A stretch of DNA of 64,000 nucleotides from assembly GCF_002192415.1 (NCBI RefSeq), contig NZ_CP021780.1:7626001-7690000 (forward strand), read 5' to 3'. The notes under the pieces were generated by a model, which was not told the origin of the DNA, did no database searches, and saw nothing but the letters and a program-made list of their open reading frames with translations. Positions within the stretch are counted from its first letter, which is position 1, and every line of letters begins with the position of its first letter. The stretch is from Paenibacillus donghaensis (GTDB lineage: Bacteria; Bacillota; Bacilli; Paenibacillales; Paenibacillaceae). This document shows positions 53,584 through 62,480 of the stretch, one piece after another. The position numbers and the translations under genes were made by a program.

Positions 53584-53979
53584 ATGTGGATTCCAGTACA
53601 GATCAATGAGAACAGTGCAGAGCCGCTATACCACCAGATTGAGACCCAGCTTCGTTCCCTGATCATCAGCGGTGCCATCCCGGAAGGAACCTTGCTTCCA
53701 TCGATCCGTGAATTTGCCGGTGATCTCAAATGCAGCGTAATTACAGTCCGCCGGGTCTATCAGGATCTGGAGAATGAAGGACTTCTGCGAACCAGGCAGG
53801 GCACTGGTACCTTTGTTTCTCATGTAGGGACCGGGGCTATGGAGGGCTATAAGCAGGAAGCTATAACCAAAGCCCTCGAAGCAGCGGTCGATACGGCAAT
53901 GTCCGTACAGAGTGACAAGGCGGAGATCATCAGAATATTCCTGGAAATTGTCGAACGAAAGTATAACGAATTGAAATGA
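53584..53979 (+). CDS. GntR family regulator, YtrA subfamily
   Basis: This is a 131-residue regulator. The N-terminal winged helix-turn-helix (PLYHQIETQLRSLI...LPSIREFAGDLKCSVITVRRVYQDLENEGL) is followed by GTGTFV and a short C-terminal dimerisation helix rather than a ligand domain, which defines the YtrA subfamily. Such repressors bind long dyads like the one at 52713-52736 and control the ABC transporter genes around them. GGGGGG precedes the ATG; its 3' end overlaps or abuts the next gene. Confidence 0.88.
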   Translation: MWIPVQINENSAEPLYHQIETQLRSLIISGAIPEGTLLPSIREFAGDLKCSVITVRRVYQDLENEGLLRTRQGTGTFVSHVGTGAMEGYKQEAITKALEAAVDTAMSVQSDKAEIIRIFLEIVERKYNELK

Positions 53980-53996
53980 AAGGCGGCGCCGCTGAT

Positions 53997-54926
53997 ATGG
54001 TCCAGATGGCAATTAAACTGCAGAATGTTAGGAAGCTACGGCGCAATAAGACGCTTGGGCCGCTTAATCTGAATCTGCCGGCAGGTTATATTACCGCTCT
54101 GGTCGGTCAGAACGGCTCGGGCAAGAGTACCTTGCTGCAGATGCTGCTTCAGCTGAACTACCCGGATGAAGGCAACATCGTCTGGTACGAGAGCAAATAT
54201 GTAAATGAGCTTCCGATAGAGCTGCGCCAATCGATAGCTTATGTGCCGGAGATTTCCCAGAAGGAAGAGGATCAATGGACCGCTGAGCATGCAGCTGCCT
54301 TCCGCAGCCATTGGTATCCGGATTGGGACAAACGTTACTTCGAGGAGCTGCTTGAGAAATTCGAGATGCCGCGCAATATTCAGCTGCGCAAAGTGTCGAA
54401 GGGGGAACGCCGCAAGTTTGAGATTGCCGCCGCGCTGGCTGGGCGTCCCAGGCTGCTCATTCTGGATGAGCCTTCCTCGGGGCTGGACCCGTTCTCCTGG
54501 AAGATCATGCTTGAAGCTCTAAGGCATTACATGGATGAAACCAATGCCACGATCATCATGTCCAGCCACAATGTAGAGGAGGTCCGGCGGCTGGCCGATT
54601 ATATCGTGCTGATTCATCAGGGGCAGCTGATGGGCATGGCAGACAAAGACAGCTTGTTCGGCTCCTGGAGCGAAGTATGGGTCCATGCCGCTGTGGAAGA
54701 GGAGTTGGCTGAGCTGGCAGCGGAGCTGCCGGGCGCGATCCAGTTTGCGATGGAAACGCCGGGTGTAGCTTCTTTTAAAGTACAGCAATTCCATTCCTTG
54801 GAGAAACGGATTCAGGATTTGGGCGTAAAGGTAATCAAGAGTCGCAGCTTGGAGCTGGATGAAATTCTAGGGTTATGGACACAGGGACACCGTCCGGTAT
54901 TGATTGATCAGAAGAGAGGGGACTGA
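53997..54926 (+). CDS. ABC transporter ATPase (YtrB-like)
   Basis: This is an ABC ATPase with Walker A GQNGSGKST, a degenerate signature VSKGERRK, Walker B LLILDEPSSGLD and switch SSHNVEE. The altered signature is common in YtrB-like ATPases paired with YtrA regulators. The C-terminal third is an accessory domain. An ATG at 53976 overlaps the GntR stop and is an alternative start; the ATG at 53997 has AAAGGCGG upstream and is preferred. Confidence 0.82.
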   Translation: MVQMAIKLQNVRKLRRNKTLGPLNLNLPAGYITALVGQNGSGKSTLLQMLLQLNYPDEGNIVWYESKYVNELPIELRQSIAYVPEISQKEEDQWTAEHAAAFRSHWYPDWDKRYFEELLEKFEMPRNIQLRKVSKGERRKFEIAAALAGRPRLLILDEPSSGLDPFSWKIMLEALRHYMDETNATIIMSSHNVEEVRRLADYIVLIHQGQLMGMADKDSLFGSWSEVWVHAAVEEELAELAAELPGAIQFAMETPGVASFKVQQFHSLEKRIQDLGVKVIKSRSLELDEILGLWTQGHRPVLIDQKRGD

Positions 54927-54929
54927 AGT

Positions 54930-55832
54930 ATGGAAGCACTGAAACTGGAAAGCGTAGTGAAGCAATACGGAGACAAAACGGCAGTGAACGGAATCAGCCT
55001 GAATGTGGGGCAAGGGGAGATTTATGGTCTGCTTGGCGCCAACGGCGCCGGTAAAACAACGACGATGCGTATGGTGCTGGGTCTTATTTACCCGGATGAT
55101 GGGAAGATCTTGTACAACGGTAAAAGCTTCAACAGCGAGCTTCAGCAGGTTATGGGCTACCTTCCTGAAGAACGCGGACTGTATCCCAAGGTGAAGATCA
55201 ACGAACAGATCATCTATCTGGCCCGTCTGCGGGGAATGTCGGCCAGTGAGGCGGATAAGAGCCTGCGCTACTGGCTGGAACGTTTCGAAGTCCCGGAATA
55301 CTACAATAAGAAGATTGAAGAGCTGTCCAAGGGGAACCAGCAGAAGATGGGCTTTATCGCCGCCGTGGTCCACAAGCCGCAGATTCTGATTCTGGATGAA
55401 GCCTTCAGCGGACTTGACCCGGTCAACGTAGAGCTGCTTAAAGGGACAGTCAAAGAACTGAGAGATCAAGGCACAAGCATCTTGTTCTCGACCCACCGGA
55501 TGGAGCATGTCGAGGAGCTGTGCCGAAATATCACGATCCTGGACCGTTCCAACACAGTCGTGCAGGGAGATATCCAGCAGATCAAGAACGGCTATCCGCG
55601 TGAGCAGATCATGCTGCGGACCGTAGGTGAAGTAACTGGACTGCAGTCGGTGCCTGGCGTAACTTCGGTGCAGAAGCAGGAACGCGGATACCTGGTAGGC
55701 ATAAGTGAAGTGAGCGCGGCGCAGCGGGTTCTGCAGCTGGCGATTGGTCAGAGTGAAGTAGAGCATTTCGAGATCAAGGAACCAACGTTAAACCAAATCT
55801 TTATCAGAGCGGTGGGTGAATCGAATGAATAA
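54930..55832 (+). CDS. ABC transporter ATPase (NatA/YhaQ-like)
   Basis: This is a 300-residue ABC ATPase with Walker A GANGAGKTT, signature LSKGNQQK, Walker B ILILDEAFSGLD and switch STHRMEH. The PEERGLYPKV loop and the C-terminal FEIKEPTLNQIFI region match the NatA/YhaQ type that pairs with NatB/YhaP permeases for sodium or drug extrusion. The next gene is such a permease, overlapping by eight bases. Confidence 0.87.
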   Translation: MEALKLESVVKQYGDKTAVNGISLNVGQGEIYGLLGANGAGKTTTMRMVLGLIYPDDGKILYNGKSFNSELQQVMGYLPEERGLYPKVKINEQIIYLARLRGMSASEADKSLRYWLERFEVPEYYNKKIEELSKGNQQKMGFIAAVVHKPQILILDEAFSGLDPVNVELLKGTVKELRDQGTSILFSTHRMEHVEELCRNITILDRSNTVVQGDIQQIKNGYPREQIMLRTVGEVTGLQSVPGVTSVQKQERGYLVGISEVSAAQRVLQLAIGQSEVEHFEIKEPTLNQIFIRAVGESNE

Positions 55833-57117
55833 GATGGGGACAATTATCGGGTTTACTTTTAAGAATAAGGTTAGAACGAAATCCTTTCTGGTGACAACCT
55901 TGATTCTAGTGCTGCTGATCACCGTGGGGATGAATATTCCTTATTTGATTAAAGTGTTTCAAGGGGACGATGCTTCCAGCAATGGTATACAGATTGGAGT
56001 AATTGCTGAGGAGAATAATGCGCTGGCCGGCTTGTTGAAGGCTTATGTACAACCCGAGACCGATGAACTGGAGCAGGTTACCGTCAATACTTATCCATCG
56101 GTAGAGGATGCCGGACTGAAGAAGGCTTTGGATGAAGAGACGATTGAGGGTTATATCGCTTTTGCCGAACCAGCTGGGGAAGGGATTCCTCCGGTTACCT
56201 ATTATAGCAATGATGGAGAGATGAACGGCAGCGTACGCATCTTCCTGCAGAACGCGCTCCAGCAGGCCAATACCCAGCTGATTGTCGGCGATAAGCTGAC
56301 ACAGGAGCAGGTGGCTGCGATGTTTGCTCCCGTTCAGATCGGCACACAGCAGCTCCAGACTGACGGTACTGACAACGGGGCAACTGCTGAGGAGTCCGCA
56401 CCAATCATTAACTATGTCATTGTCTATGTGCTGCTGATTCTATTCTTCATGTCTACCTTTATGACAGGGAATATGATTGCTGCAGAGGTCACTTCTGAGA
56501 AGAGTTCGCGGATTATGGAAATTCTTATCACGAGCGCATCACCGCTGGCGCAGATGTTCGGTAAGGTTATAGGCATTTTTCTGGTCGGTATGCTTCAGAT
56601 CGCAGTGATCGCACTGACCGTAGCAGCTAACCTTATGTTGCCGCATAATTCCACAATTCTGACTGATTTCAATATCGACCTGAGCCAGATGAATATGAGT
56701 CTGCTGATATATGGTTTGGTGCTATATGTGCTTGGTTATTTCTTGTATGCCCTACTGTACGCTGCTGTTGGTTCCATTGTCAGCCGGACCGAGGATCTGG
56801 GCCAGGCGATCATGCCGATTATGATGCTTGGTTTCGCCGCTTTCTATATTCCGCTGTTGAGCATTTCCAGTCCAGATACCATGCTGGTCAAAGTAGCCAG
56901 CTTCGTTCCGTTCACTTCGCCGCTGACGATGCTGCTGCGCATTGGTGTGGGGGATGTGGCCTTCTGGGAGATCCTGCTGTCGCTGGGGCTGTTGCTGGTT
57001 ACGATCTTCTGCTTCGGCTGGCTGGCCGCCAAGATCTACCGTACCGGCGTGCTAATGTATGGCAAACGCCCTACCATTAAGGAACTGAGAAAAGCGATGA
57101 AAGCTTACAAGATATAG
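55825..57117 (+). CDS. ABC-2 permease (NatB/YhaP-like)
   Basis: This is a 430-residue membrane permease. One N-terminal helix is followed by a large extracytoplasmic domain (about 45-190), then five or six C-terminal helices; MIAAEVTSEKSSRIMEILITSASP is the typical cytoplasmic coupling segment of NatB/YhaP permeases. With the preceding ATPase it forms an efflux pump for sodium or an amphiphile. The ATG at 55825 is preferred to a GTG nine bases earlier. Confidence 0.86.
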   Translation: MNKMGTIIGFTFKNKVRTKSFLVTTLILVLLITVGMNIPYLIKVFQGDDASSNGIQIGVIAEENNALAGLLKAYVQPETDELEQVTVNTYPSVEDAGLKKALDEETIEGYIAFAEPAGEGIPPVTYYSNDGEMNGSVRIFLQNALQQANTQLIVGDKLTQEQVAAMFAPVQIGTQQLQTDGTDNGATAEESAPIINYVIVYVLLILFFMSTFMTGNMIAAEVTSEKSSRIMEILITSASPLAQMFGKVIGIFLVGMLQIAVIALTVAANLMLPHNSTILTDFNIDLSQMNMSLLIYGLVLYVLGYFLYALLYAAVGSIVSRTEDLGQAIMPIMMLGFAAFYIPLLSISSPDTMLVKVASFVPFTSPLTMLLRIGVGDVAFWEILLSLGLLLVTIFCFGWLAAKIYRTGVLMYGKRPTIKELRKAMKAYKI

Positions 57118-57150
57118 AAATCATATATCTCATAAGAGGAGTAGATTACG

Positions 57151-57339
57151 GTGAGTAAAAAAAATCAAAATATGATGTTTCTTGGAATATGCGCTTTGAA
57201 TATGATTTTGTTCGGTATCCTTATGGATACGAATGGATCCACTGTACGTGATTACTTTCAGGGATTCGTGGTCGGCATCAATGGAGTGGCCTTCTTCTTA
57301 ACCCTGTGGAGTCTGGCGAAGGAACGTAAGAGAGCATAA
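57151..57339 (+). CDS. Small membrane protein, last gene of GntR/ABC operon
   Basis: This is a 62-residue protein with two helices (MMFLGICALNMILFGILM and GFVVGINGVAFFLTLWSLA) and a basic tail KERKRA. The GTG start follows GAGGAG. The family is not recognised. Its 3' half (from 57223) and the terminator behind it recur at 62647-62813, at the far edge of the AT-rich island. Confidence 0.65.
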   Translation: MSKKNQNMMFLGICALNMILFGILMDTNGSTVRDYFQGFVVGINGVAFFLTLWSLAKERKRA

Positions 57340-57389
57340 CGGGCAAGAAAGCTACAGAACAGCCGCGGCGGATGCCGCGGCTGTTTCTG
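57223..57389 (+). repeat. Left 167-bp direct repeat bordering the AT-rich island
   Basis: This covers the 3' part of the 62-aa gene plus its terminator. The copy at 62647-62813 is identical apart from one visible substitution (TACGTGATT versus TACGCGATT) and has the same length. The two copies are in the same orientation, 5424 bases apart. Confidence 0.93.
57359..57388 (+). terminator. Terminator of the GntR/ABC operon
   Basis: ACAGCCGCGGC and GCCGCGGCTGT pair perfectly around GGAT, followed by TTTCT. An identical copy stands at 62783-62812. Confidence 0.85.
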
Positions 57390-57415
57390 GTAGAGATCAA
57401 ATAAGGAGAAATATC

Positions 57416-57553
57416 ATGATAATTGATCTATCCCATATCGTTCAAGACGGCACGCCACCGTATCCAGGCGACACTGAGACCCTCATGGTTTACAGTAAAA
57501 GGATACACAAGGATTATTATAATAATGGCATCTTTCGCAGCAAAAATCGGTAG
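57416..57553 (+). pseudogene. Truncated cyclase (kynurenine formamidase-like) remnant
   Basis: The ATG follows AAGGAG and encodes MIIDLSHIVQDGTPPYPGD, the conserved N-terminus of the cyclase/arylformamidase family (normally about 200 residues). The frame stops after 45 codons and nothing homologous follows. It lies just inside the left 167-bp repeat, at the edge of the AT-rich island, so it marks a recombination junction. Confidence 0.7.
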
Positions 57554-57622
57554 GTAAGCCTTGATGTAGCTGGGCAAGACGAGGTCCAATACTCAGCTTG
57601 TTCGCACCGAAAGTTGAGTATG

Positions 57623-59269
57623 CTAAGAGTGAGAAAAGTCCGTGTAGAGATTTCTATCTAAGTTAATAATCTCATCACATGTATCTTTTATGGCACTATC
57701 ATGTGATACAATTATAATAATTTTATTTTTTTTGATTTCAGTAATGTGATCAATAAAAGTTTTTCTACTAAGAGCATCAAGAGATGCTGTGGGTTCGTCA
57801 AATATCATTACATCCGGATTCTTTAACATTTGCCTGACAATCGATATTTTTTGCTTTTCACCACCAGACAAGTTGGTCGTATTTTCATTCATATTGCTAT
57901 TAATTCCATTAGGGAGCCTTTCTATAAAATCATTCAAATAAAATTGACTTATTAAAAGCTCCATATTTTCATGATTCATATTATCTAATAATATATTTTT
58001 TGCCACAGTATCATATAAAAGTATGGGATTTTGTTCTGTGACACCAATCTTATTAAGTCTAATTGAACTCATATTAAGATTCTTAATATCTTCATTATTG
58101 AATAAAATAGAACCGCCATGTTCATTTATGTAAAGACCTAAAATTAAACTTAACAATGTACTTTTCCCCGAACCATTCTCTCCTGCTAAACAATATATTT
58201 TTCCTTTTTCAAATACAAATGAACTTTTTTCAAAAATAGTATTTTGTTTATAGGCAAATGTAACATCCCTAAATTCAATTGAATCAATTTGTTCCATAAC
58301 TTTTTCACCGTCTTCAATAATCGGTATAGATAAAATTTCTTGAAGCCTCATGTAAGATACTAATATTTCCTGATAATTTTTGCTTAAATTGAAAAAGAAT
58401 CTTGTTGAACTTATGAGCATATTGAAATAATTTATTAGTATTGTAAAAAAGCCAATAGTAAGATTGCCTTTCACAACTTCTATTCCGCCAACTATGAATA
58501 TCGATATTTGAGCAAATGTTGACATAATGTTATCGAAACTTGAAAATATATACGATATTTTCTGATAAGAATATACTTTAGGAAGGAATTGGTCGAAAGC
58601 ATGTTTCAATTTCTCGTAAAAATAACCATTATATGAATGGGTTTTTATAAAACGGACATTCTTCAATTGTTCATTGTAGCTTGAAAAGAAGTGACTTTGA
58701 GATTCTTTATATTCCATTGTTTTAGTGTATAATGGATTTTTTAAAATTTTGTATAATAATGTATATATTATTATGAGAAATAAGAAAACAATAGCAATTT
58801 TAACATTCGATTTTATCAAGACTAAAAAAGTAACTAGAAATATACTCGAATTCACTATGATGGAGCCAATTATACTAATACTAAAAGTTATAATTTCATT
58901 AGAATCATTATTTATTCTTTGATTTAGGTAAGCTACATCACTATTCTCAATAAATGAAATTGGTAATGATTTCACATGTTCGATAACCATAACATTTAAC
59001 TCGAATGATGCATTAGTTTGAATTTTTATCAATAATTTATTAACTAAATAACCTACTACTACACTTATTAATGATAATGAAAATAGTATAAAACAATAGT
59101 AAAATAACTCTTCCAATGAACCGCCGATTATAAGAGTGTCAACAAGTTTTCCACTAAACAGTGGTAACACAAGTGATGATAGACTTGTAACAATAACAAG
59201 AGTTACATAAACAATTAACAATAAACGATGCTTGAATATATATAGCTTACAAAAATTGAAAACTTTCAT
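57623..59269 (-). CDS. ABC transporter ATP-binding/permease protein (peptide exporter)
   Basis: This is a 548-residue fused type I ABC exporter. Six helices (about 1-310) precede the ATPase with Walker A LAGENGSGKST, signature NLSGGEKQK, Walker B DVMIFDEPTASLD and switch IVSHDSA. There is no N-terminal peptidase domain, so leader removal must be done otherwise. It is the last gene of the RiPP operon and probably exports the modified peptides or provides immunity. The coding sequence is strongly AT-rich compared with flanking chromosome genes, indicating transfer. Confidence 0.85.
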   Translation of the reverse strand: MKVFNFCKLYIFKHRLLLIVYVTLVIVTSLSSLVLPLFSGKLVDTLIIGGSLEELFYYCFILFSLSLISVVVGYLVNKLLIKIQTNASFELNVMVIEHVKSLPISFIENSDVAYLNQRINNDSNEIITFSISIIGSIIVNSSIFLVTFLVLIKSNVKIAIVFLFLIIIYTLLYKILKNPLYTKTMEYKESQSHFFSSYNEQLKNVRFIKTHSYNGYFYEKLKHAFDQFLPKVYSYQKISYIFSSFDNIMSTFAQISIFIVGGIEVVKGNLTIGFFTILINYFNMLISSTRFFFNLSKNYQEILVSYMRLQEILSIPIIEDGEKVMEQIDSIEFRDVTFAYKQNTIFEKSSFVFEKGKIYCLAGENGSGKSTLLSLILGLYINEHGGSILFNNEDIKNLNMSSIRLNKIGVTEQNPILLYDTVAKNILLDNMNHENMELLISQFYLNDFIERLPNGINSNMNENTTNLSGGEKQKISIVRQMLKNPDVMIFDEPTASLDALSRKTFIDHITEIKKNKIIIIVSHDSAIKDTCDEIINLDRNLYTDFSHS

Positions 59270-59384
59270 ATATTATAATCCCCGCTTTTGAGACGTCATT
59301 TGTCTAAATACTAAAACAAGTAAAAGGTGAAAACGGAGCGTAGTTTCCACCGATTTCACCCACTATTGATGCAGAAATATTTCC

Positions 59385-60722
59385 TTATGTTACAGCATGT
59401 ACCTTTGGGTCCAATGTATCATCCACATATCTTAAAATTTGTTTTTCAAGAACTCCCTTTATCTTGAAGCACCCCTTTGAGTGGTAGCTTCCTGTCTCAT
59501 TATAACTGACAACTCCACAGCCCCCACCACAGGACGGTAAATAAGCACACTGTTTACAGTCAACATTGTCTAATGGATTTTTAGACATCCAATCAAAAAA
59601 CGCATATTTAATATTTTCCAATATTCCTTCTTCATTTATCTGTCCAATCATATGCTTTTCATCACCAGCATGCTCCCAACATTTATACACATCACAATTT
59701 GGAGTGACAGTATATTGATTGTCGCCATAAAGTCCACAATACAACCATTTTTGACTTGGTCTAACAAAATTTTTGAATCCTTGCTTTTCAGCAGCAATCC
59801 ATAATTTTTCAAGCACATCACCTATATCACTTTCGGGAATACAATTACCTGAATAAGCTGAACAGGCAGCCGTGGAACCACGAACAATTCCAAAATCGAC
59901 TGTGCAGTTCACTAGATTCTCACCGTTAAACCCAATGTACTCTAACAACTCATATGTCTCAGATAAATTAGTTTTATCCACATTGATTCTTATAACAGTT
60001 TGTATTGAATGTTGTTTTTCATTAATCATTTTCAGGACCTTAATAATATCGTTAAAGGAACCACGCCCACCCTTATACATTCTCCGTGTATCATGAATTG
60101 CTTCAGTACCATCAAGAGTTATTTGTAGCATCTGACAATTATATGTTTGAAGTTTTTCAACAATTTCGTATGTTAATAATGTTCCATTGGTAATAATACT
60201 ACTTGTTAAATTAATATCATGTTGTAAACAAAAACGTTTCAAATTATCTAATATATAGAATCCTACATCAATATTTATTAAGGGCTCACCACCGAATAAA
60301 TTAATAGAGATATTTTTCACATTTTTACTAGTGGCCTCATTGACGATAAATCGTATGTAATTGTCAGCGTTCTCTATTTTCATTGATGTTTTTTGAGAAC
60401 CTGCCCCTTCATAACAATACACACAGTTAAGGTTACAGGCCCATGTTAATAAGACAGTTGACGAGATGGAGCTATTCGAAAATTTTTGCTTATTATGAAA
60501 ATATGTAAAAAACCTATTCTCATCGATTTCATCATTTACTACAATGCCATAGTCAACAAAAAGCTTGAAAGTATCCTCATCAAAACCTTGTACATTTTCA
60601 CATTGAATCTCACTGGCAATTGAATCATCAATCGTGAAACTATGGCCACTTAGTGTGTTGAATAAAATATGCCCATTGTTATTTCTGTTCGGAAGAAGCA
60701 GGTTGAATTTCGACAGCTTCAT
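59385..60722 (-). CDS. Radical SAM/SPASM peptide maturase
   Basis: This is a 445-residue radical SAM enzyme predicted to modify the Cys-rich precursors encoded just upstream. The N-terminal 80 residues form a small RRE-like region. The SAM cluster motif is C96-NLN-C100-VY-C103. LFGGEPL and ITLDGT are typical of the core barrel. The C-terminal SPASM domain has Cys329, Cys343/348, then the exact C-x2-C-x5-C-x3-C array (389, 392, 398, 402) and a final Cys418, for two auxiliary 4Fe-4S clusters. Such enzymes make thioether (sactipeptide or ranthipeptide) or other crosslinks. AGGAGGG precedes the ATG. Confidence 0.9.
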   Translation of the reverse strand: MKLSKFNLLLPNRNNNGHILFNTLSGHSFTIDDSIASEIQCENVQGFDEDTFKLFVDYGIVVNDEIDENRFFTYFHNKQKFSNSSISSTVLLTWACNLNCVYCYEGAGSQKTSMKIENADNYIRFIVNEATSKNVKNISINLFGGEPLINIDVGFYILDNLKRFCLQHDINLTSSIITNGTLLTYEIVEKLQTYNCQMLQITLDGTEAIHDTRRMYKGGRGSFNDIIKVLKMINEKQHSIQTVIRINVDKTNLSETYELLEYIGFNGENLVNCTVDFGIVRGSTAACSAYSGNCIPESDIGDVLEKLWIAAEKQGFKNFVRPSQKWLYCGLYGDNQYTVTPNCDVYKCWEHAGDEKHMIGQINEEGILENIKYAFFDWMSKNPLDNVDCKQCAYLPSCGGGCGVVSYNETGSYHSKGCFKIKGVLEKQILRYVDDTLDPKVHAVT

Positions 60723-60865
60723 TTATAGCCCTCCTAAGTATTGTATAGTTTAACTCGTTGTTTAAGGTTTGCCCTCGACCATCCATGATATATGTAGAGA
60801 TCGAGGGTATAGATTAATAATGTGACGCACTACATTTTGTGAAAAATATCACTTTAAGTTCGATA

Positions 60866-61009
60866 TTAATTAAGCATGCAATAAAAAAAACTACACAAAC
60901 TATCTTTTATACAAAGATCTAATGGACAGAAGCCAGCTACAATTACTTCCCCTCCAAAAGGTTTATGTAGTGATGAATTATAAGCAGATCCAACATATTC
61001 AACTTTCAT
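60866..61009 (-). CDS. Second RiPP precursor peptide (47 aa, four Cys)
   Basis: This is a short frame four bases downstream of the main precursor, with ATG at 61009 and AAGGTG upstream inside the previous gene. It shares with the main precursor the N-terminal motif Y5-V6-G7-x2-Y10 at identical positions, and its Cys residues (28, 33, 39, 44) have the same 5-6-5 spacing as the first four Cys of the other peptide, each set starting CP. A Gly-Gly at 19-20 may mark the leader end. These coincidences make it very likely a genuine paralogous precursor. Confidence 0.7.
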   Translation of the reverse strand: MKVEYVGSAYNSSLHKPFGGEVIVAGFCPLDLCIKDSLCSFFYCMLN

Positions 61010-61013
61010 TCTT

Positions 61014-61277
61014 CTACACCTTGCTTCCTGGTGCTTCAAAAGGTCCTGGGAGTGGGGTAAGATTAACCCAGCACGCGTCTGCTGCACAAAAATTTAGTAA
61101 ACAGGCATTTGTTGCACATGCTGCAGTACCACAAGCATCAAGTCCACAAGATACTGCACCACAAGCTGCTGCTCCACATGCATTCCCGCCACATGGTCCG
61201 TTTAAAGCACAGACATACCCTGGACAAGCAGTAGCATTGGGTGTTACGTAACCTCTTCCTACATAGGTAGCTGACAT
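61014..61277 (-). CDS. RiPP precursor peptide with eleven evenly spaced cysteines (87 aa)
   Basis: This is a small peptide with leader-like start MSATYVGRGY and a core of Cys at 18, 23, 29, 34, 39, 44, 49, 54, 59, 64 and 69: from residue 29 on, one Cys every five residues, mostly in the pattern ACGxx. The C-terminal tail (70-87) is Pro-rich. GGAGGAAGG precedes the ATG. It is followed by a second precursor, a radical SAM/SPASM enzyme and an ABC exporter on the same strand, so it is the substrate of that maturase. The gene is GC-richer than its neighbours because of Gly/Ala/Cys codons. It matches no named class with certainty. Confidence 0.82.
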   Translation of the reverse strand: MSATYVGRGYVTPNATACPGYVCALNGPCGGNACGAAACGAVSCGLDACGTAACATNACLLNFCAADACWVNLTPLPGPFEAPGSKV

Positions 61278-61810
61278 AAGTATCCTTCCTCCTAATTTAA
61301 TGTTTTACTGAATTAATCGCTGTCACTTAAAGGCAGCTTTTTAAAGAGATACTGTTTTTTGTGAAGATTCAATAAGTGGACAACTTTTATTAGATTAACA
61401 ATGCACCTCCACCTCCATTTTTTTCTTAATTATAATAATAAGGATACTCAAGAGTATCCTTATATTATTTCATTCAAATCTACTGCTGGAGTTAAGAAGC
61501 TAGAATTATGTATTGGAAAAGCTCAGAGTTCTAACTTTAGTAGAAAGTGCTTACTAAATATTTGAACTAGTAGAATGTACCTAAGGCCTCTTTGCAAAAA
61601 TATCATCACATCCATTTAAAGTCAATTAATTACATTATAATCCTGGAATTAATTAGCTATTATTCCATCGAATGTTCACATTATATCCTTGAATCACCTT
61701 GAAATTTGTTCCATATAAATCCATATTATATAGATAATGATCCATACATTATATTGTTGTTAGTTGGATTACGAAAATTAACATTTCGAAAAAAAGTTAG
61801 GGGGAAGGAA
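61278..61810. other. Divergent control region of the RiPP operon and DUF2812 gene
   Basis: An inverted repeat AAGGATACTC-AA-GAGTATCCTT (about 61440-61461), extended by AT pairs, lies in the middle and could be operator or terminator. AT-rich -10-like boxes (TATAAT) occur near it on the minus strand. A purine-rich GGAGGTGGAGG stretch (minus strand, about 61405-61415) lies in the leader without a convincing gene. Confidence 0.45.
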
Positions 61811-62446
61811 ATGATGAAAATATTCAGGATTTTTTTCAGTGATTTGGACAAACAAGAAAATTGGTTAAATGAAAAGGCAAAACAGGGTTTGAGACTAACT
61901 AAAACCACAAAATTATTTTATTATTTCGAGCAATGTGAGCCTTCAGAATTTACTTACAAGGTTGAATTGATTACTGATAGATCGCTGCAAGAACAAGTAG
62001 AATATCGGCGGTCATTGGGTGAGGATGGGATTAGAACTTTTACTAAAAACTATGCTTTTGGAAGAATAGCTTATGGCAAAGCTACTCTCAATTTGGCAGG
62101 GAAAATTAGAGTGAGAACAGCTCCAGGTACCATTAACTCAGAGATTCTTATTTTAGAGAAGAAAACAGATGGGAAATCCTTCGAATTGTTCACTGATAAA
62201 AACGATAAAATTTCTTATTATAAAAAAGTCAGAAATACTTTCACACTTTCTATTATTGGAATTCTTATTGTGGTTATTGTGAGCAAACCACGAGGGCTAA
62301 ACTTTTTAAATAATGAACAAGTTCCAATTGTAATTTCATATGTAGTTAAAGGTTTAGGCATTGCAATATGCATACCTCTCCTAATAACCGTTTCAAAAGC
62401 TATGTATCGTTTACGGCAGCTAAAAAAAGAGACCACACCTGAATAA
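61811..62446 (+). CDS. DUF2812 domain protein
   Basis: This is a 212-residue protein with an N-terminal DUF2812 region (MKIFRIFFSDLDKQENWLNEKAKQG in shape; the motif W-L-x3-A-x2-G-x-R-L is visible) and two C-terminal helices. Such proteins usually sit beside PadR-type regulators; none is here. In this setting it could sense the peptide or give immunity. AGGGGGAAGG precedes the tandem ATGs at 61811 and 61814. The coding sequence is AT-rich like the rest of the island. Confidence 0.72.
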   Translation: MMKIFRIFFSDLDKQENWLNEKAKQGLRLTKTTKLFYYFEQCEPSEFTYKVELITDRSLQEQVEYRRSLGEDGIRTFTKNYAFGRIAYGKATLNLAGKIRVRTAPGTINSEILILEKKTDGKSFELFTDKNDKISYYKKVRNTFTLSIIGILIVVIVSKPRGLNFLNNEQVPIVISYVVKGLGIAICIPLLITVSKAMYRLRQLKKETTPE

Positions 62447-62480
62447 GGAAATCCGAATGTTTACACTCCATAACAACAAT

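Noticed and set aside
60922..61251. Plus-strand 109-codon frame opposite the RiPP precursors
   Set aside because: It exists because the Gly/Ala/Cys-rich precursor has few stop words on the other strand, and it has no ribosome binding site.
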